NCBI RefSeq assembly: GCF_001746295.1
Contig: NZ_MJAH01000006.1
Span: forward strand, 594,187-658,186
From: Streptomyces sp. LUP47B
GTDB taxonomy: Bacteria; Actinomycetota; Actinomycetes; Streptomycetales; Streptomycetaceae
Length of the DNA stretch: 64,000 nt
Reading direction: 5' to 3'
The notes under the pieces are model-generated. The model was not told where the DNA came from. It made no database searches and saw only the letters and a program-made list of their open reading frames with translations. Positions 17,578-27,053 of this stretch are shown in pieces. Position numbers and translations under genes: made by a program. Within the stretch, counting starts at the first letter, position 1, and every line of letters starts with the position of its first letter.

Positions 17578-18153
17578 ATGCACTGCCCCTTCTGCAGGCA
17601 CCCCGACAGCCGCGTCGTCGACAGTCGTACGACCGACGACGGCACGTCGATCCGCAGGCGCCGCCAGTGTCCGGACTGCTCCCGTCGTTTCACGACCGTG
17701 GAGACGTGCTCGCTGATGGTGGTCAAGCGGTCCGGAGTCACCGAGCCTTTCAGCCGTACCAAGGTCATCAACGGTGTGCGCAAGGCATGCCAGGGACGAC
17801 CTGTCACCGAGGACGCGCTCGCCCAGCTCGGCCAACGGGTCGAGGAGGCGGTGCGGGCCACCGGGAGCGCCGAGCTGACCACCCACGACGTGGGGCTGGC
17901 CATACTCGGCCCGTTGCAAGAGCTCGATCTCGTCGCGTATCTGCGATTCGCCTCCGTCTACCGGGCGTTCGACTCGCTCGAGGACTTCGATGCGGCCATC
18001 GCGGAACTGAGGGAGACGGGACCCCCCGCCGCGGACGACGAGGACCGCGGAGAGGCTGTGGACGGCGAAGAGGCCGTCGCGGGGAGCCAGGAAGACGATC
18101 GCGGGCCCGGAGGGACTGCACAACTCCCCGAGCCCGCCCGCGCCGCCGACTGA
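17578..18153 (+). CDS. nrdR: Ribonucleotide reductase repressor NrdR
   Basis: Nucleotide-sensing repressor of ribonucleotide reductase genes. The N-terminal zinc ribbon uses Cys3, Cys6, Cys31 and Cys34 (CPFC and CPDC), followed by an ATP-cone domain (about 46-136) that reads ATP/dATP. The ATG at 17578 follows GAGGAGGGTTGGG. At 191 residues it is longer than the usual about 150 because of an acidic, low-complexity C-terminal tail. It lies directly upstream of nrdJ in the same orientation, and candidate NrdR boxes lie before it. Confidence 0.95.
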   Translation: MHCPFCRHPDSRVVDSRTTDDGTSIRRRRQCPDCSRRFTTVETCSLMVVKRSGVTEPFSRTKVINGVRKACQGRPVTEDALAQLGQRVEEAVRATGSAELTTHDVGLAILGPLQELDLVAYLRFASVYRAFDSLEDFDAAIAELRETGPPAADDEDRGEAVDGEEAVAGSQEDDRGPGGTAQLPEPARAAD

Positions 18154-18315
18154 TCGGCGGGCCGGACCGGGCCAAGACCCCGGCTCGGCCGGACGGCGGC
18201 GACCGAAGACCTGTTGCGGGCGGTAGTGAGTGGGCGCCCGCAATACCAGACAGAACACCGTGCCACGGGAACATCGGGGCACTTCAGGGCGTTTTCGCCC
18301 GTACAGGGAGGCGGC

Positions 18316-21216
18316 ATGACAGAGACGGCGAGCGGTCCGGCACGGAGTTCCCGCGCCAAGGGCACCAAGGCGGCAGCGAACAAGGGCCTGCGTATCGAGC
18401 GCATCCACACCACCCCCGGCGTGCACCCGTACGACGAGGTGGACTGGGCGCGCCGTGACGTCGTCATGACCAACTGGCGCGACGGCTCGGTCAACTTCGA
18501 GCAGCGTGGCGTCGAGTTCCCCGACTTCTGGTCGGTGAACGCGGTCAACATCGTCACCAGCAAGTACTTCCGCGGTGCCGTCGGCACCCCCCAGCGCGAG
18601 GTGAGCCTCAAGCAGCTCATCGACCGCATCGTGAAGACGTACCGGAAGGCCGGCGAGGACTACAAGTACTTCGCCTCGCCCGCCGACGCGGAGATCTTCG
18701 AGCACGAGCTGGCGTACGCCCTCCTGCACCAGATCTTCAGCTTCAACAGCCCTGTGTGGTTCAACGTCGGTACGCCCCAGCCGCAGCAGGTCTCGGCCTG
18801 CTTCATCCTGGCCGTCGACGACTCCATGGAGTCGATCCTCGACTGGTACAAGGAAGAGGGCATGATCTTCAAGGGCGGCTCCGGTGCCGGCCTGAACCTC
18901 TCCCGTATCCGCTCCTCCAAGGAACTGCTGTCCTCGGGCGGCAACGCCTCCGGTCCGGTCTCCTTCATGCGTGGCGCCGACGCCTCCGCGGGAACGATCA
19001 AGTCGGGTGGCGCCACGCGCCGCGCCGCCAAGATGGTCATCCTCGACGTCGACCACCCCGACATCGAGGACTTCATCGAGACCAAGGTGAAGGAGGAGGA
19101 GAAGATCCGCGCCCTGCGCGACGCGGGCTTCGACATGGACCTGGGCGGCGACGACATCACGTCGGTGCAGTACCAGAACGCCAACAACTCGGTCCGCGTG
19201 AACGACACGTTCATGAAGGCCGTCGAGACGGGTGGCAAGTTCGGCCTGACGTCCCGTATGACCGGCGAGGTCATCGAAGAGGTCGAGGCCAAGACGCTGT
19301 TCCGCAAGATGGCGGAGGCCGCCTGGGCCTGCGCCGACCCGGGCATCCAGTACGACGACACCATCAACAACTGGCACACCTGCCCGGAGTCCGGCCGTAT
19401 CAACGGCTCGAACCCCTGCAGCGAGTACATGCACCTGGACAACACGTCCTGCAACCTCGCCTCGCTGAACCTCATGAAGTTCCTCAAGGACGACAGCAAG
19501 GGCAACCAGTCCTTCGACGTCGAGCGCTTCGCCAAGGTCGTCGAACTCGTCATCACCGCGATGGACATCTCCATCTGCTTCGCGGACTTCCCGACGCAGA
19601 AGATCGGTGAGAACACGCGCGCGTTCCGCCAGCTCGGCATCGGCTACGCCAACCTCGGCGCCCTGCTGATGGCGACCGGCCACGCGTACGACTCCGACGG
19701 CGGCCGCGCTCTCGCCGGGTCCATCACCTCCCTGATGACCGGCACGTCGTACAAGCGTTCCGCCGAACTCGCCGCGGTCGTCGGCCCGTACGACGGCTAT
19801 GCCCGCAACGCGCAGCCGCACCTGCGGGTCATGAAGCAGCACTCCGACGAGAACACCAAGGCCGTCCGCATGGACGACCTGGACACGCCGATCTGGGCCG
19901 CCGCGACGGAGGCCTGGCAGGACGTGCTGCGTCTCGGTGAGAAGAACGGTTTCCGCAACGCCCAGGCGTCCGTCATCGCTCCGACCGGCACCATCGGTCT
20001 CGCGATGTCCTGCGACACCACCGGTCTCGAGCCCGACCTCGCGCTGGTCAAGTTCAAGAAGCTGGTCGGCGGCGGCTCGATGCAGATCGTCAACGGCACC
20101 GTCCCGCAGGCCCTGCGTCGCCTGGGCTACCAGGAGGAGCAGATCGAGGCGATCGTCGCCCACATCGCCGAGAACGGCAATGTGATCGACGCCCCCGGCC
20201 TCAAGCACGAGCACTACGAGGTCTTCGACTGCGCCATGGGCGAGCGCTCCATCTCCGCGATGGGCCACGTCCGCATGATGGCCGCGATCCAGCCGTGGAT
20301 CTCCGGCGCGCTCTCCAAGACGGTCAACCTGCCGGAGACGGCGACCGTCGAGGACGTCGAAGAGGTCTACTTCGAGGCCTGGAAGATGGGCGTCAAGGCG
20401 CTCGCCATCTACCGCGACAACTGCAAGGTCGGCCAGCCCCTCTCCGCCAAGACCAAGGAGAAGGAGAAGGCCGAGGTCACGGAGAAGGCCGAGGAGACCA
20501 TCCGCGCGGCGGTCGAGAAGGTCATCGAGTACCGTCCGGTCCGCAAGCGCCTCCCGAAGGGCCGTCCCGGCATCACCACGTCCTTCACCGTCGGCGGCGC
20601 CGAGGGCTACATGACCGCCAACTCCTACCCGGACGACGGTCTCGGCGAGGTCTTCCTGAAGATGTCCAAGCAGGGCTCCACCCTCGCGGGCATGATGGAC
20701 GCCTTCTCCATCGCCGTCTCGGTCGGCCTCCAGTACGGCGTGCCGCTGGAGACCTACGTCTCGAAGTTCACCAACATGCGCTTCGAGCCGGCCGGCATGA
20801 CGGACGACCCGGACGTGCGGATGGCGCAGTCGATCGTCGACTACATCTTCCGTCGCCTGGCGCTCGACTTCCTGCCCTTCGAGACGCGTTCCGCGCTCGG
20901 CATCCACTCCGCCGAGGAGCGTCAGCGCCACCTCGAGACGGGCTCGTACGAGCCGACCGAGGAGGAGGTCGACGTCGAGGGTCTGGCCCAGTCGGCGCCA
21001 CGCGCCCAGGAGCTGAAGGCGGTCGTCACGCCGAAGGCCGAGGTCGAGGCGGCCAAGCCCGCACCCCAGCAGGCCCACACCAGCGCCGAGCTGGTGGAGA
21101 TGCAGCTGGGTATCCAGGCCGATGCCCCGCTGTGCTTCTCCTGCGGTACGAAGATGCAGCGGGCCGGTTCCTGCTACATCTGCGAGGGCTGCGGTTCGAC
21201 CAGCGGCTGCAGCTGA
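18316..21216 (+). CDS. nrdJ: Class II (B12-dependent) ribonucleotide reductase
   Basis: Adenosylcobalamin-dependent enzyme making deoxyribonucleotides with or without oxygen. The ATG at 18316 follows GGGAGGCGG; 966 residues. Visible features: NSPVWFNVG and the active-site cysteine in QVSACFI, the finger-loop region NPCSEYMHLDNTSCNLASLNL, PTGTIGLAMSCDTTGLEPD, and a C-terminal zinc-finger-like tail with CFSCGTKM and CYICEGCGS that re-reduces the active site. A Lys/Glu-rich linker (about 715-735) is streptomycete-typical. Downstream of nrdR and presumably NrdR-controlled. Confidence 0.96.
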   Translation: MTETASGPARSSRAKGTKAAANKGLRIERIHTTPGVHPYDEVDWARRDVVMTNWRDGSVNFEQRGVEFPDFWSVNAVNIVTSKYFRGAVGTPQREVSLKQLIDRIVKTYRKAGEDYKYFASPADAEIFEHELAYALLHQIFSFNSPVWFNVGTPQPQQVSACFILAVDDSMESILDWYKEEGMIFKGGSGAGLNLSRIRSSKELLSSGGNASGPVSFMRGADASAGTIKSGGATRRAAKMVILDVDHPDIEDFIETKVKEEEKIRALRDAGFDMDLGGDDITSVQYQNANNSVRVNDTFMKAVETGGKFGLTSRMTGEVIEEVEAKTLFRKMAEAAWACADPGIQYDDTINNWHTCPESGRINGSNPCSEYMHLDNTSCNLASLNLMKFLKDDSKGNQSFDVERFAKVVELVITAMDISICFADFPTQKIGENTRAFRQLGIGYANLGALLMATGHAYDSDGGRALAGSITSLMTGTSYKRSAELAAVVGPYDGYARNAQPHLRVMKQHSDENTKAVRMDDLDTPIWAAATEAWQDVLRLGEKNGFRNAQASVIAPTGTIGLAMSCDTTGLEPDLALVKFKKLVGGGSMQIVNGTVPQALRRLGYQEEQIEAIVAHIAENGNVIDAPGLKHEHYEVFDCAMGERSISAMGHVRMMAAIQPWISGALSKTVNLPETATVEDVEEVYFEAWKMGVKALAIYRDNCKVGQPLSAKTKEKEKAEVTEKAEETIRAAVEKVIEYRPVRKRLPKGRPGITTSFTVGGAEGYMTANSYPDDGLGEVFLKMSKQGSTLAGMMDAFSIAVSVGLQYGVPLETYVSKFTNMRFEPAGMTDDPDVRMAQSIVDYIFRRLALDFLPFETRSALGIHSAEERQRHLETGSYEPTEEEVDVEGLAQSAPRAQELKAVVTPKAEVEAAKPAPQQAHTSAELVEMQLGIQADAPLCFSCGTKMQRAGSCYICEGCGSTSGCS

Positions 21217-21231
21217 TGTGAGTCAAGCCAG

Positions 21232-21262
21232 GGCGGTGCAGTCGGACATCGGCTGCGCCGCC
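21232..21262 (+). terminator. Hairpin after nrdJ
   Basis: GGCGGTGCAG (21232-21241) pairs with CTGCGCCGCC (21253-21262) with one G-T pair; TTCGGCTTTT follows. Confidence 0.6.
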
Positions 21263-21353
21263 TTCGGCTTTTCCGTTTCTCCACGAGACGATCACACGTT
21301 AGGCTCCCCCAGCGCACGACCGGCGCAACGGCGGGGTGGGGGACACGGGGAAC

Positions 21354-22061
21354 ATGACTGACCAGCAGATCGCAGATGTCGCGCAGAGGGTGCAGCGGTC
21401 CGAGAAGGGCCCGAGTGAGTGGGGGCAGGCTGTCGCGGCACTGGTGGTGGTCGGGGGCCTCGCGGCTCTTGTGTTGTCAGGGACCTTTCAGCAGAATTCC
21501 GGTGACCCCGAACCGGCCGAGTGTCACACGTCGGACGACGCCCGGCCGTCGAAGCCGGTCTCCGGGGTGCAGTTGTGCACAGCGCTGAACCGTGCGGACC
21601 TGCCGACGTTGCTCGGTACGCCGACCGAGTACGCGATGAACGCCAGTGGCAACGAGAGCGTGAGCACCTGGGCCGACGGCACCAAGACCGTCACACCCGA
21701 GGCGGAGGTGCAACTGTCGACCTACTCCGTGAAGATCTCGACGTCCGACGACGACATTCCGGTGGCCGAGATGGCCGGCTTCCTGGGGAAGTCGGCGGAG
21801 AACAGGACCATAGGCGGGCACCCGGCGGTCCTCTACTCGGACCGGACCATCGCCCTCAACTTCAACCTCGGTGGCGGCAAGGTCGACACCGGCCCCGGTG
21901 GCATCGCCCGCAGCCTGCTGGTCGCCAAGGACAGCAAGGACGGCGGCGGCTTCTACGAGGTCGCCATATGGCGCCAGGACGACGTCGTGCCCGATGACCT
22001 CGCGTTGCTCCGCGTCGCCGAGACGGTGCTGCCGACGGTCCCGGACTGGACCGCCGGCTGA
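21354..22061 (+). CDS. Conserved membrane-anchored protein, unknown
   Basis: I do not recognise a function. From the ATG at 21354 (GGGGA upstream) the product has 235 residues: a short cytoplasmic N-terminus, one membrane segment at about 26-43 (VAALVVVGGLAALVLSG), then a soluble domain with two cysteines (ECHTS and QLCTA) that could form a disulfide outside the cell. The layout resembles actinobacterial single-pass proteins of the DUF6215 kind; that name is tentative. It lies between nrdJ and a convergent TerD-family gene. Confidence 0.7.
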   Translation: MTDQQIADVAQRVQRSEKGPSEWGQAVAALVVVGGLAALVLSGTFQQNSGDPEPAECHTSDDARPSKPVSGVQLCTALNRADLPTLLGTPTEYAMNASGNESVSTWADGTKTVTPEAEVQLSTYSVKISTSDDDIPVAEMAGFLGKSAENRTIGGHPAVLYSDRTIALNFNLGGGKVDTGPGGIARSLLVAKDSKDGGGFYEVAIWRQDDVVPDDLALLRVAETVLPTVPDWTAG

Positions 22062-22065
22062 CACG

Positions 22066-22590
22066 TCACGCCCGGCCCATGCTCCGGGTGAACGTCGCGG
22101 GGTCGTCCTCGAAGCCGTTGATCCCGGGGTGGAAGTCCCAGGTGCCGGATTCCTGACGTACGAACTCCGCGACCTTCGCGGCCGTCGCGCCGAGGACACC
22201 GCCGAAGTCGTCCTCGGCCAGAACCGTGTAACCCTCACGGATCCGCAGACCCGGGTTGATCACGCCGACGAAGGTGCGGTGTGCGGAACGCTGCTGGATG
22301 ACGGCGCCGACGACCACGCGCGTGTACCGGGCGTCCAGGCGGTCGAGTTCGAGGGTCATGACCTCGTCCCAGCCGAAGCCCTTGCCGTCCTTGCTGTCCC
22401 GGTTGAGGTAGATGGTGCCGTCGGGGGAACGGCTGTCGAAGTGCACCACATAGGCGGGATCGCCGTACGGATCGCCCGCCACGTAGGTCGCGGCGACGAT
22501 GTCCAGGTCGGTGGGCGGCTGACCCGCCGGACTCGGATCCCACTTGAGCGCGACCTCGACCTTGCGGATTCCCTTGTTGATGCCGCTCAC
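22066..22590 (-). CDS. TerD-family stress protein
   Basis: TerD/TerE-type calcium-binding beta-sandwich protein, linked in other bacteria to tellurite and stress resistance, and abundant in Streptomyces. Start GTG 22590 preceded by a GGGGAAGGGGA-like site; 174 residues, against about 190 for TerD. Visible family features are the KVEVALKW start, DLDIVAATY, and the acidic calcium-type loops around LNRDSKDGKG and DRLDARYTRV. It has no other ter genes next to it. It is convergent with the preceding membrane protein, 4 bases between stops. Confidence 0.85.
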   Translation of the reverse strand: MSGINKGIRKVEVALKWDPSPAGQPPTDLDIVAATYVAGDPYGDPAYVVHFDSRSPDGTIYLNRDSKDGKGFGWDEVMTLELDRLDARYTRVVVGAVIQQRSAHRTFVGVINPGLRIREGYTVLAEDDFGGVLGATAAKVAEFVRQESGTWDFHPGINGFEDDPATFTRSMGRA

Positions 22591-22737
22591 CGGATTCCCC
22601 TTCCCCCTGTGTCCACGGTCCGAACTGCCGTTCAGGCAGGCACGGTTGTCCATCCTGCCACGCGCGTGTGTCACACGTGGGTCGCCTCTGGCGCCGAGCG
22701 TGACCGGCGCCACGCTCCGTGGCCTTACCATGGCGCG

Positions 22738-23343
22738 GTGCTGGTCAAGTGGATTCGCTGCACCGTGGTGGACCGCCGCGGCTTCGAGCGGGGGCAGCGA
22801 AAGTGGGCGGGGCTTCTGGGAGAGCCGGGGTTTCGGGGACAGGGTGGAGGCTGGAGCCGGGGGCGGCAGGGTGTGGCGCACATCTTCTCCTTCTGGGAGA
22901 GCCGTTCCTTCTACGACTCCTTCATGGCCCGTTCCCATGACCGGCTCGCGGCGGCCCAGTCAGGCACGTTCAAGGACGTCCAGGTCAAGCTGTTCGACTA
23001 CCGCTTCGACGTGAAGACGGGCTTCGAACCGCGCTTCACCGACGCCGACCTGCTGCGGTTCGCCCACTGCCGCGTCCACGAGGAGCGCGCCGAGCACTTC
23101 ACGCTCATGCAGGAAAAGGTCTGGAACCCGGCGATGGCCGGCTCGCCGGGCATGATCCGTGGTCTGTTCGGGGAGGCCCCGGGGCACGAGTTCCTGGTCC
23201 TCTCGATGTGGCGCTCGGCCGCCGAGCACGGCAAGTACCGCACCGAACGCGTGGAACGGCTCGCGCTGCGCGCCCAGACCGACGCCGACGTCGCCGCTCT
23301 CACGGGCGACATCCTGGACCTTGAACCGGCCTGGACGGTTTGA
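22738..23343 (+). CDS. YdbC-like DUF4937 protein
   Basis: Conserved protein of unknown role resembling B. subtilis YdbC. GTG start at 22738; 201 residues. It begins VLVKWIRCTV and shows two ferredoxin-like alpha/beta units, the first with KWAGLLGEPGFRGQGGGW, the second around FTLMQEKVWNPAMAGSPGM. The fold suggests a dimeric barrel like small monooxygenases or stress proteins, which is inference. TTACCAT about 8 bases before the start could be the -10 of a leaderless transcript. Confidence 0.75.
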   Translation: MLVKWIRCTVVDRRGFERGQRKWAGLLGEPGFRGQGGGWSRGRQGVAHIFSFWESRSFYDSFMARSHDRLAAAQSGTFKDVQVKLFDYRFDVKTGFEPRFTDADLLRFAHCRVHEERAEHFTLMQEKVWNPAMAGSPGMIRGLFGEAPGHEFLVLSMWRSAAEHGKYRTERVERLALRAQTDADVAALTGDILDLEPAWTV

Positions 23344-23450
23344 AATCCGGACGCACCATAAGTGCGCCTCTGTGCGGCCGAGGGTGCGGGAAATGTGTGA
23401 CCTACGCTGTATGGAGGCCGTACGAGTGCTCGATACGCCCCGACCCGATC

Positions 23451-23456
23451 TAGGGT
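23451..23456 (+). promoter_or_regulatory. -10 element of leaderless transcript
   Basis: TAGGGT ends 6 bases before the ATG at 23463 with no Shine-Dalgarno sequence between, the pattern of a leaderless Streptomyces mRNA. Confidence 0.5.
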
Positions 23457-23462
23457 CTTGGC

Positions 23463-24122
23463 ATGGCACGACCACGGCGAATCGTCCTTGTCCGGCACGG
23501 GGAGTCAACGGGCAATGTTGATGACACCGTCTATGAACGCGAGCCCGACCACGCCCTGGCCCTGACGGAACGGGGCTGGCGGCAGGCGGAGGAGACCGGT
23601 AAACGGCTGCGAGAGGTCCTGGGCCGCGAACGCGTCAGTGTGTACGTCTCTCCATACCGCCGTACGCACGAGACGCTCCGCGCCTTCCACCTGGACCCCG
23701 AGCTCATACGGGTGCGCGAGGAACCCCGGCTGCGGGAGCAGGACTGGGGGAACTGGCAGGACCGCGACGACGTACGTCTCCAGAAGACGTACCGGGACGC
23801 CTACGGGCACTTCTTCTACCGGTTCGCACAGGGGGAGTCCGGGGCCGACGTGTACGACCGGGTGGGTGGCTTCCTGGAGAGCCTGTTCCGCAGCTTCGAG
23901 GCGCCGGACCATCCCCCGAACGTCCTGATCGTGACGCACGGCCTCGCCATGCGGCTGTTCTGTATGCGCTGGTTCCACTGGACGGTCGCGGAATTCGAGT
24001 CACTGTCGAACCCGGGGAACGCGGAGATGCGGATGCTCGTTCTCGGGGACGACGGCAAGTACGCCCTTGACCGGCCCTTCGGGCGCTGGCGAGAGCCGGA
24101 ACCGTACGGAATCACCGACTAG
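23463..24122 (+). CDS. Histidine phosphatase (phosphoglycerate mutase-like)
   Basis: Branch-1 histidine phosphatase; the catalytic histidine lies in the N-terminal LVRHGESTGN and the second in VTHGLAMR. The 219-residue product also has YVSPYRRTHET, typical of the family, and a long insertion (about 75-125). Specificity (sugar phosphate, nucleotide or protein) cannot be read. It begins leaderless and ends 12 bases before the ADP-ribosylglycohydrolase gene, so the two are probably cotranscribed. Confidence 0.85.
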   Translation: MARPRRIVLVRHGESTGNVDDTVYEREPDHALALTERGWRQAEETGKRLREVLGRERVSVYVSPYRRTHETLRAFHLDPELIRVREEPRLREQDWGNWQDRDDVRLQKTYRDAYGHFFYRFAQGESGADVYDRVGGFLESLFRSFEAPDHPPNVLIVTHGLAMRLFCMRWFHWTVAEFESLSNPGNAEMRMLVLGDDGKYALDRPFGRWREPEPYGITD

Positions 24123-24134
24123 AGTGGCAGTCCG

Positions 24135-25040
24135 ATGACCACTGACTCCTCACCCGAGGGGCGCTTGAGCCGCGCCCTGGCCAGCCTGCGCGGCCTGGCC
24201 GTGGGGGACGCGCTGGGCTCGCAGTTCTTCGTACCGGTGAACTACCCCCTGCTGAAGAACCGCGAGCTGCCGCCCGGCGACTGGCAGTGGACGGACGACA
24301 CCGAGATGGCCTGCTCGGTGGTGGCCGTCCTGGCCGCCCACCACCGCATCGACCAGGACGCCCTGGCCCGTTCCTTCGCCGAACACCACGACTTCGACCG
24401 GGGCTACGGCCCCGCCGTCAACCGTCTGCTGCGGCTGGTCCGCGAGGGTGGTGACTGGCGCGAGCTCGCCGCGGCTCTCTTCAACGGGCAGGGCTCCTGG
24501 GGCAACGGCGCCGCGATGCGCATCCCGCCCCTCGGAGCCTTCTACGCGGACGACCCGGAGCAGGCGACCCACCAGGCCGAGATCTCGGCGTATCCCACCC
24601 ATCAGCACCGTGAGGCCGTCGTCGGCGCCATGGCCGTCTCCGCGGCCGCCGCGCTGGCCGCCGCCCCCGGCGGTCCGCCCACCCCCGGGGAGTTCCTCGA
24701 CGGCGTCATCGCGCTCGTCCCGAAGAGTGCCGTCGGTGCGGGGCTGCGCCGGGCACGCGACATGCTCGACTACGGCGACGCCTCCACCGTCGCGGCCGTG
24801 CTGGGCTGCGGGCGCCGGACGACGGCCCACGACACCGTGCCGTTCGCGCTCTGGTCCGCCGCCCGGTCCCTGGGTGACTACGAGGAGGCGTTCTGGACGA
24901 CCGCCCAGGTGGGCGGTGACGTGGACACGACCTGCGCCATCGTGGGTGGTGTGATCGCCGGGGGCAAGGCCGGGAGGCCGCCCGCCGAGTGGGTGCAACG
25001 GACCGAGACGTTTCCGGAGTGGCTGCGGGTGCCGGGCTAG
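24135..25040 (+). CDS. ADP-ribosylglycohydrolase (DraG family)
   Basis: Removes ADP-ribose from proteins or small molecules using a two-metal site. The 301-residue product has the family motifs in order: GLAVGDALGS, WTDDTEM (metal ligands), NGAAMRI, and GGDVDTTCAIVGG with the second metal-binding aspartates. Twelve bases downstream of the histidine phosphatase gene. Together they could form a small ADP-ribose or phosphate-ester turnover unit; that is inference. The target is unknown. Confidence 0.9.
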   Translation: MTTDSSPEGRLSRALASLRGLAVGDALGSQFFVPVNYPLLKNRELPPGDWQWTDDTEMACSVVAVLAAHHRIDQDALARSFAEHHDFDRGYGPAVNRLLRLVREGGDWRELAAALFNGQGSWGNGAAMRIPPLGAFYADDPEQATHQAEISAYPTHQHREAVVGAMAVSAAAALAAAPGGPPTPGEFLDGVIALVPKSAVGAGLRRARDMLDYGDASTVAAVLGCGRRTTAHDTVPFALWSAARSLGDYEEAFWTTAQVGGDVDTTCAIVGGVIAGGKAGRPPAEWVQRTETFPEWLRVPG

Positions 25041-25048
25041 GGGCCCCA

Positions 25049-25069
25049 GGCGGCGCTGGCCGCGCCGCC
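25049..25069 (+). terminator. Hairpin after ADP-ribosylglycohydrolase gene
   Basis: GGCGGCGC (25049-25056), loop TGGCC, GCGCCGCC (25062-25069), immediately downstream of the stop codon. Confidence 0.6.
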
Positions 25070-25318
25070 CGAAAACTCTCCGTACATGGTGGGAACTCTG
25101 CGTAATCGCCCGCTCGTTGCAGTGGCAGTTGCCGTGCGACGGATGGGCCGGTGCACGCAGAAGACACGTGAGAGGCGCGGGGGTGTGGCATGGGGTGGTT
25201 GGCGGTGCTCGCCCTGCTGAGGACGGTGCTTGTCGTGCGGATGGCCGGACTCTCGTCCTCGCCGTCGATCCTCCGGGCCCGGCCCGGCCATCCGCTGCTC
25301 AGCGTGAGCCCGGCTCCA

Positions 25319-26866
25319 TCAGCCGACGCCCGGACCCGCCGTGCCGGCGAGTGCCTCCAGGTCACTCTTGCGGACCTTGATCACCAACCAGGCGGTGGCC
25401 AGGGCGAGTACGGCCATCGAGGCAGCCGCCACGAAGCCCGACGAGATGCCCTGGGCGAGCACTTCGTGCCCCCACGGGGCGGGCAGCTGGTGGGACTTGG
25501 CGAACTCCGCCTTCTGCTCCGCCGAACCGTCAGCCATGAAGTGCGGCAGCTGCTTCTCGGCCTCGTCCTTGCTGGCCGACCCGAACACCGTCGTCAGGAT
25601 GGACAGACCGAGCGAACCGCCCACCTGCTGTGTGGTGTTGAGCAGCCCAGAGGCCGCGCCGGCCTCATGCTGGGCGACGCCGGAGACCGCGGTGATCGTC
25701 AGCGTCACGAAGTTCAGGCCCATGCCGAATCCGAAGATCAGCATGGGTCCGAGAACTCCACCGACGTAGGAGCTGTCGGAACTGATGAGGGCCTGCCAGG
25801 CGAGCCCGGTCACCGCGAGCGCCGAACCCGTGAGCATGAACGGCTTGGGGCCGAGCACCGGCAGGAATCGCTGAGACAGGCCTGCTCCCAGCGCGATCAC
25901 GACCGTCACGGGCAGGAAGGCGAGACCGGCCTGGATCGGGCTGTAGTCCAGCACGTTCTGGACGAACAGCACGATGTAGAAGAACATGCCGAACATCGCG
26001 GCGGCGAGACTCAGCATGATCACGTACGTGCCCGAGCGATTGCGGTCGGCGAACATCCGCAGAGGGGTGATCGGCTCCTTGGCGCGCGACTCGATGAACG
26101 CGAAGGCGAGCAGCAGCACCACGGCGACGCCGAAGGACCCGATGGTCAGGTTGTCCCGCCAGCCTTCGTCGGCGGCGCGGATGAAGCCGTAGACGAGCAG
26201 GGCCATGCCTCCCGTGGAGGTCAGGGCGCCCGCGATGTCGAAGCGGCCGCTGTGGCGCTCGGACTCGCTGATGTACAGCGGGGTGAGTACCGCGATCAGC
26301 ACGCCGATGGGCACGTTGACGAAGAGCACCCATCGCCAGTCGAGCCACTCGGTGAGCATGCCTCCCGCCAGCAGGCCTATGGCACCGCCACCCGCGGAGA
26401 CGGCGGCGAAGACACCGAAGGCCCGGTTGCGCTCGGGCCCTTCGGGGAACGTGGTGGTGATCAGCGCCAGCGAGGTGGGCGACGCGATCGCGCCACCCAC
26501 GCCCTGCAGGACACGGGCGGCCAGCAGTTGCCAGGGCTCCTGGGCGAGTCCCCCGAGCAGCGAGGCGAAGGTGAACAGCAGGATGCCGGTCATGAAGACC
26601 CGGCGGCGCCCGAGGATGTCGCCCGCGCGGCCGCCCAGAAGGAGCAGGCCACCGAAGGTGAGCGTGTAGGCGCTGACGACCCAGGTGAGGTCGGTGGTGC
26701 TGAACTTGAGAGCGTCTTGAATGTGTGGCAGCGCGATGTTCACAATCGTCGCGTCGAGTACCACCATGAGTTGGCAGGCCGCGATGACGGCGAGCGCGAT
26801 GCCGGGTCGCCCTTCCCTGCGGGCCGCACCTGGTTTCTGATCCTTGATCAACTGAGAGGTTGTCAC
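25319..26866 (-). CDS. MFS drug exporter, DHA2 (14-TMS) family
   Basis: Proton-driven efflux pump of the EmrB/QacA type. Start GTG 26866; 515 residues with about 14 hydrophobic segments. Family marks: LDATIVNIALPHI (motif D-like in helix 1), GGRAGDILGRRRVF (motif A), and ARVLQGVGGAIASPTSLALI (motifs B and C). Divergent from a TetR repressor gene; two identical-arm palindromes lie between them, the nearer one 24 bases upstream of this start. The pair is a standard inducible efflux module. Substrate unknown. Confidence 0.92.
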   Translation of the reverse strand: MTTSQLIKDQKPGAARREGRPGIALAVIAACQLMVVLDATIVNIALPHIQDALKFSTTDLTWVVSAYTLTFGGLLLLGGRAGDILGRRRVFMTGILLFTFASLLGGLAQEPWQLLAARVLQGVGGAIASPTSLALITTTFPEGPERNRAFGVFAAVSAGGGAIGLLAGGMLTEWLDWRWVLFVNVPIGVLIAVLTPLYISESERHSGRFDIAGALTSTGGMALLVYGFIRAADEGWRDNLTIGSFGVAVVLLLAFAFIESRAKEPITPLRMFADRNRSGTYVIMLSLAAAMFGMFFYIVLFVQNVLDYSPIQAGLAFLPVTVVIALGAGLSQRFLPVLGPKPFMLTGSALAVTGLAWQALISSDSSYVGGVLGPMLIFGFGMGLNFVTLTITAVSGVAQHEAGAASGLLNTTQQVGGSLGLSILTTVFGSASKDEAEKQLPHFMADGSAEQKAEFAKSHQLPAPWGHEVLAQGISSGFVAAASMAVLALATAWLVIKVRKSDLEALAGTAGPGVG

Positions 26867-26889
26867 TATGGGTCCCCCACAAGCGCGTT

Positions 26890-26909
26890 AGTGAACGATG
26901 GCGTTCACT
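26890..26909. promoter_or_regulatory. TetR-type operator, copy 1
   Basis: AGTGAACGATGGCGTTCACT: a perfect palindrome in its arms AGTGAACG / CGTTCACT around a 4-base centre, immediately upstream of the exporter gene. Confidence 0.85.
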
Positions 26910-26937
26910 GTTGCGTCAACGGTAGTGAGTCCCTCGT

Positions 26938-26957
26938 AGTGAACGCAAGCGTTCACT
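26938..26957. promoter_or_regulatory. TetR-type operator, copy 2
   Basis: AGTGAACGCAAGCGTTCACT: arms identical to copy 1, with centres 48 bases apart, towards the tetR side of the divergent promoter region. Confidence 0.85.
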
Positions 26958-27053
26958 TAAGTTCGTTGGCGCGCGGCGTGTCCCCCTGTGTCGCCGCGCG
27001 GTGTCCCGTCCCTCCCCGGAATCCCCGCTTCCCTGTTCGCTGGAGTCACTCAG

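Noticed and set aside
17500..21078. 1192-residue open frame opposite nrdR and nrdJ
   Set aside because: Shadow of conserved genes; low-complexity Leu/Asp/Gly composition caused by antisense codon bias.
21293..21312. ACGTTAGGCTCCCCCAGC as an iron box before the membrane protein gene
   Set aside because: Only the central TTAGGCT fits; the left arm is absent. It is better read as a -10 region.
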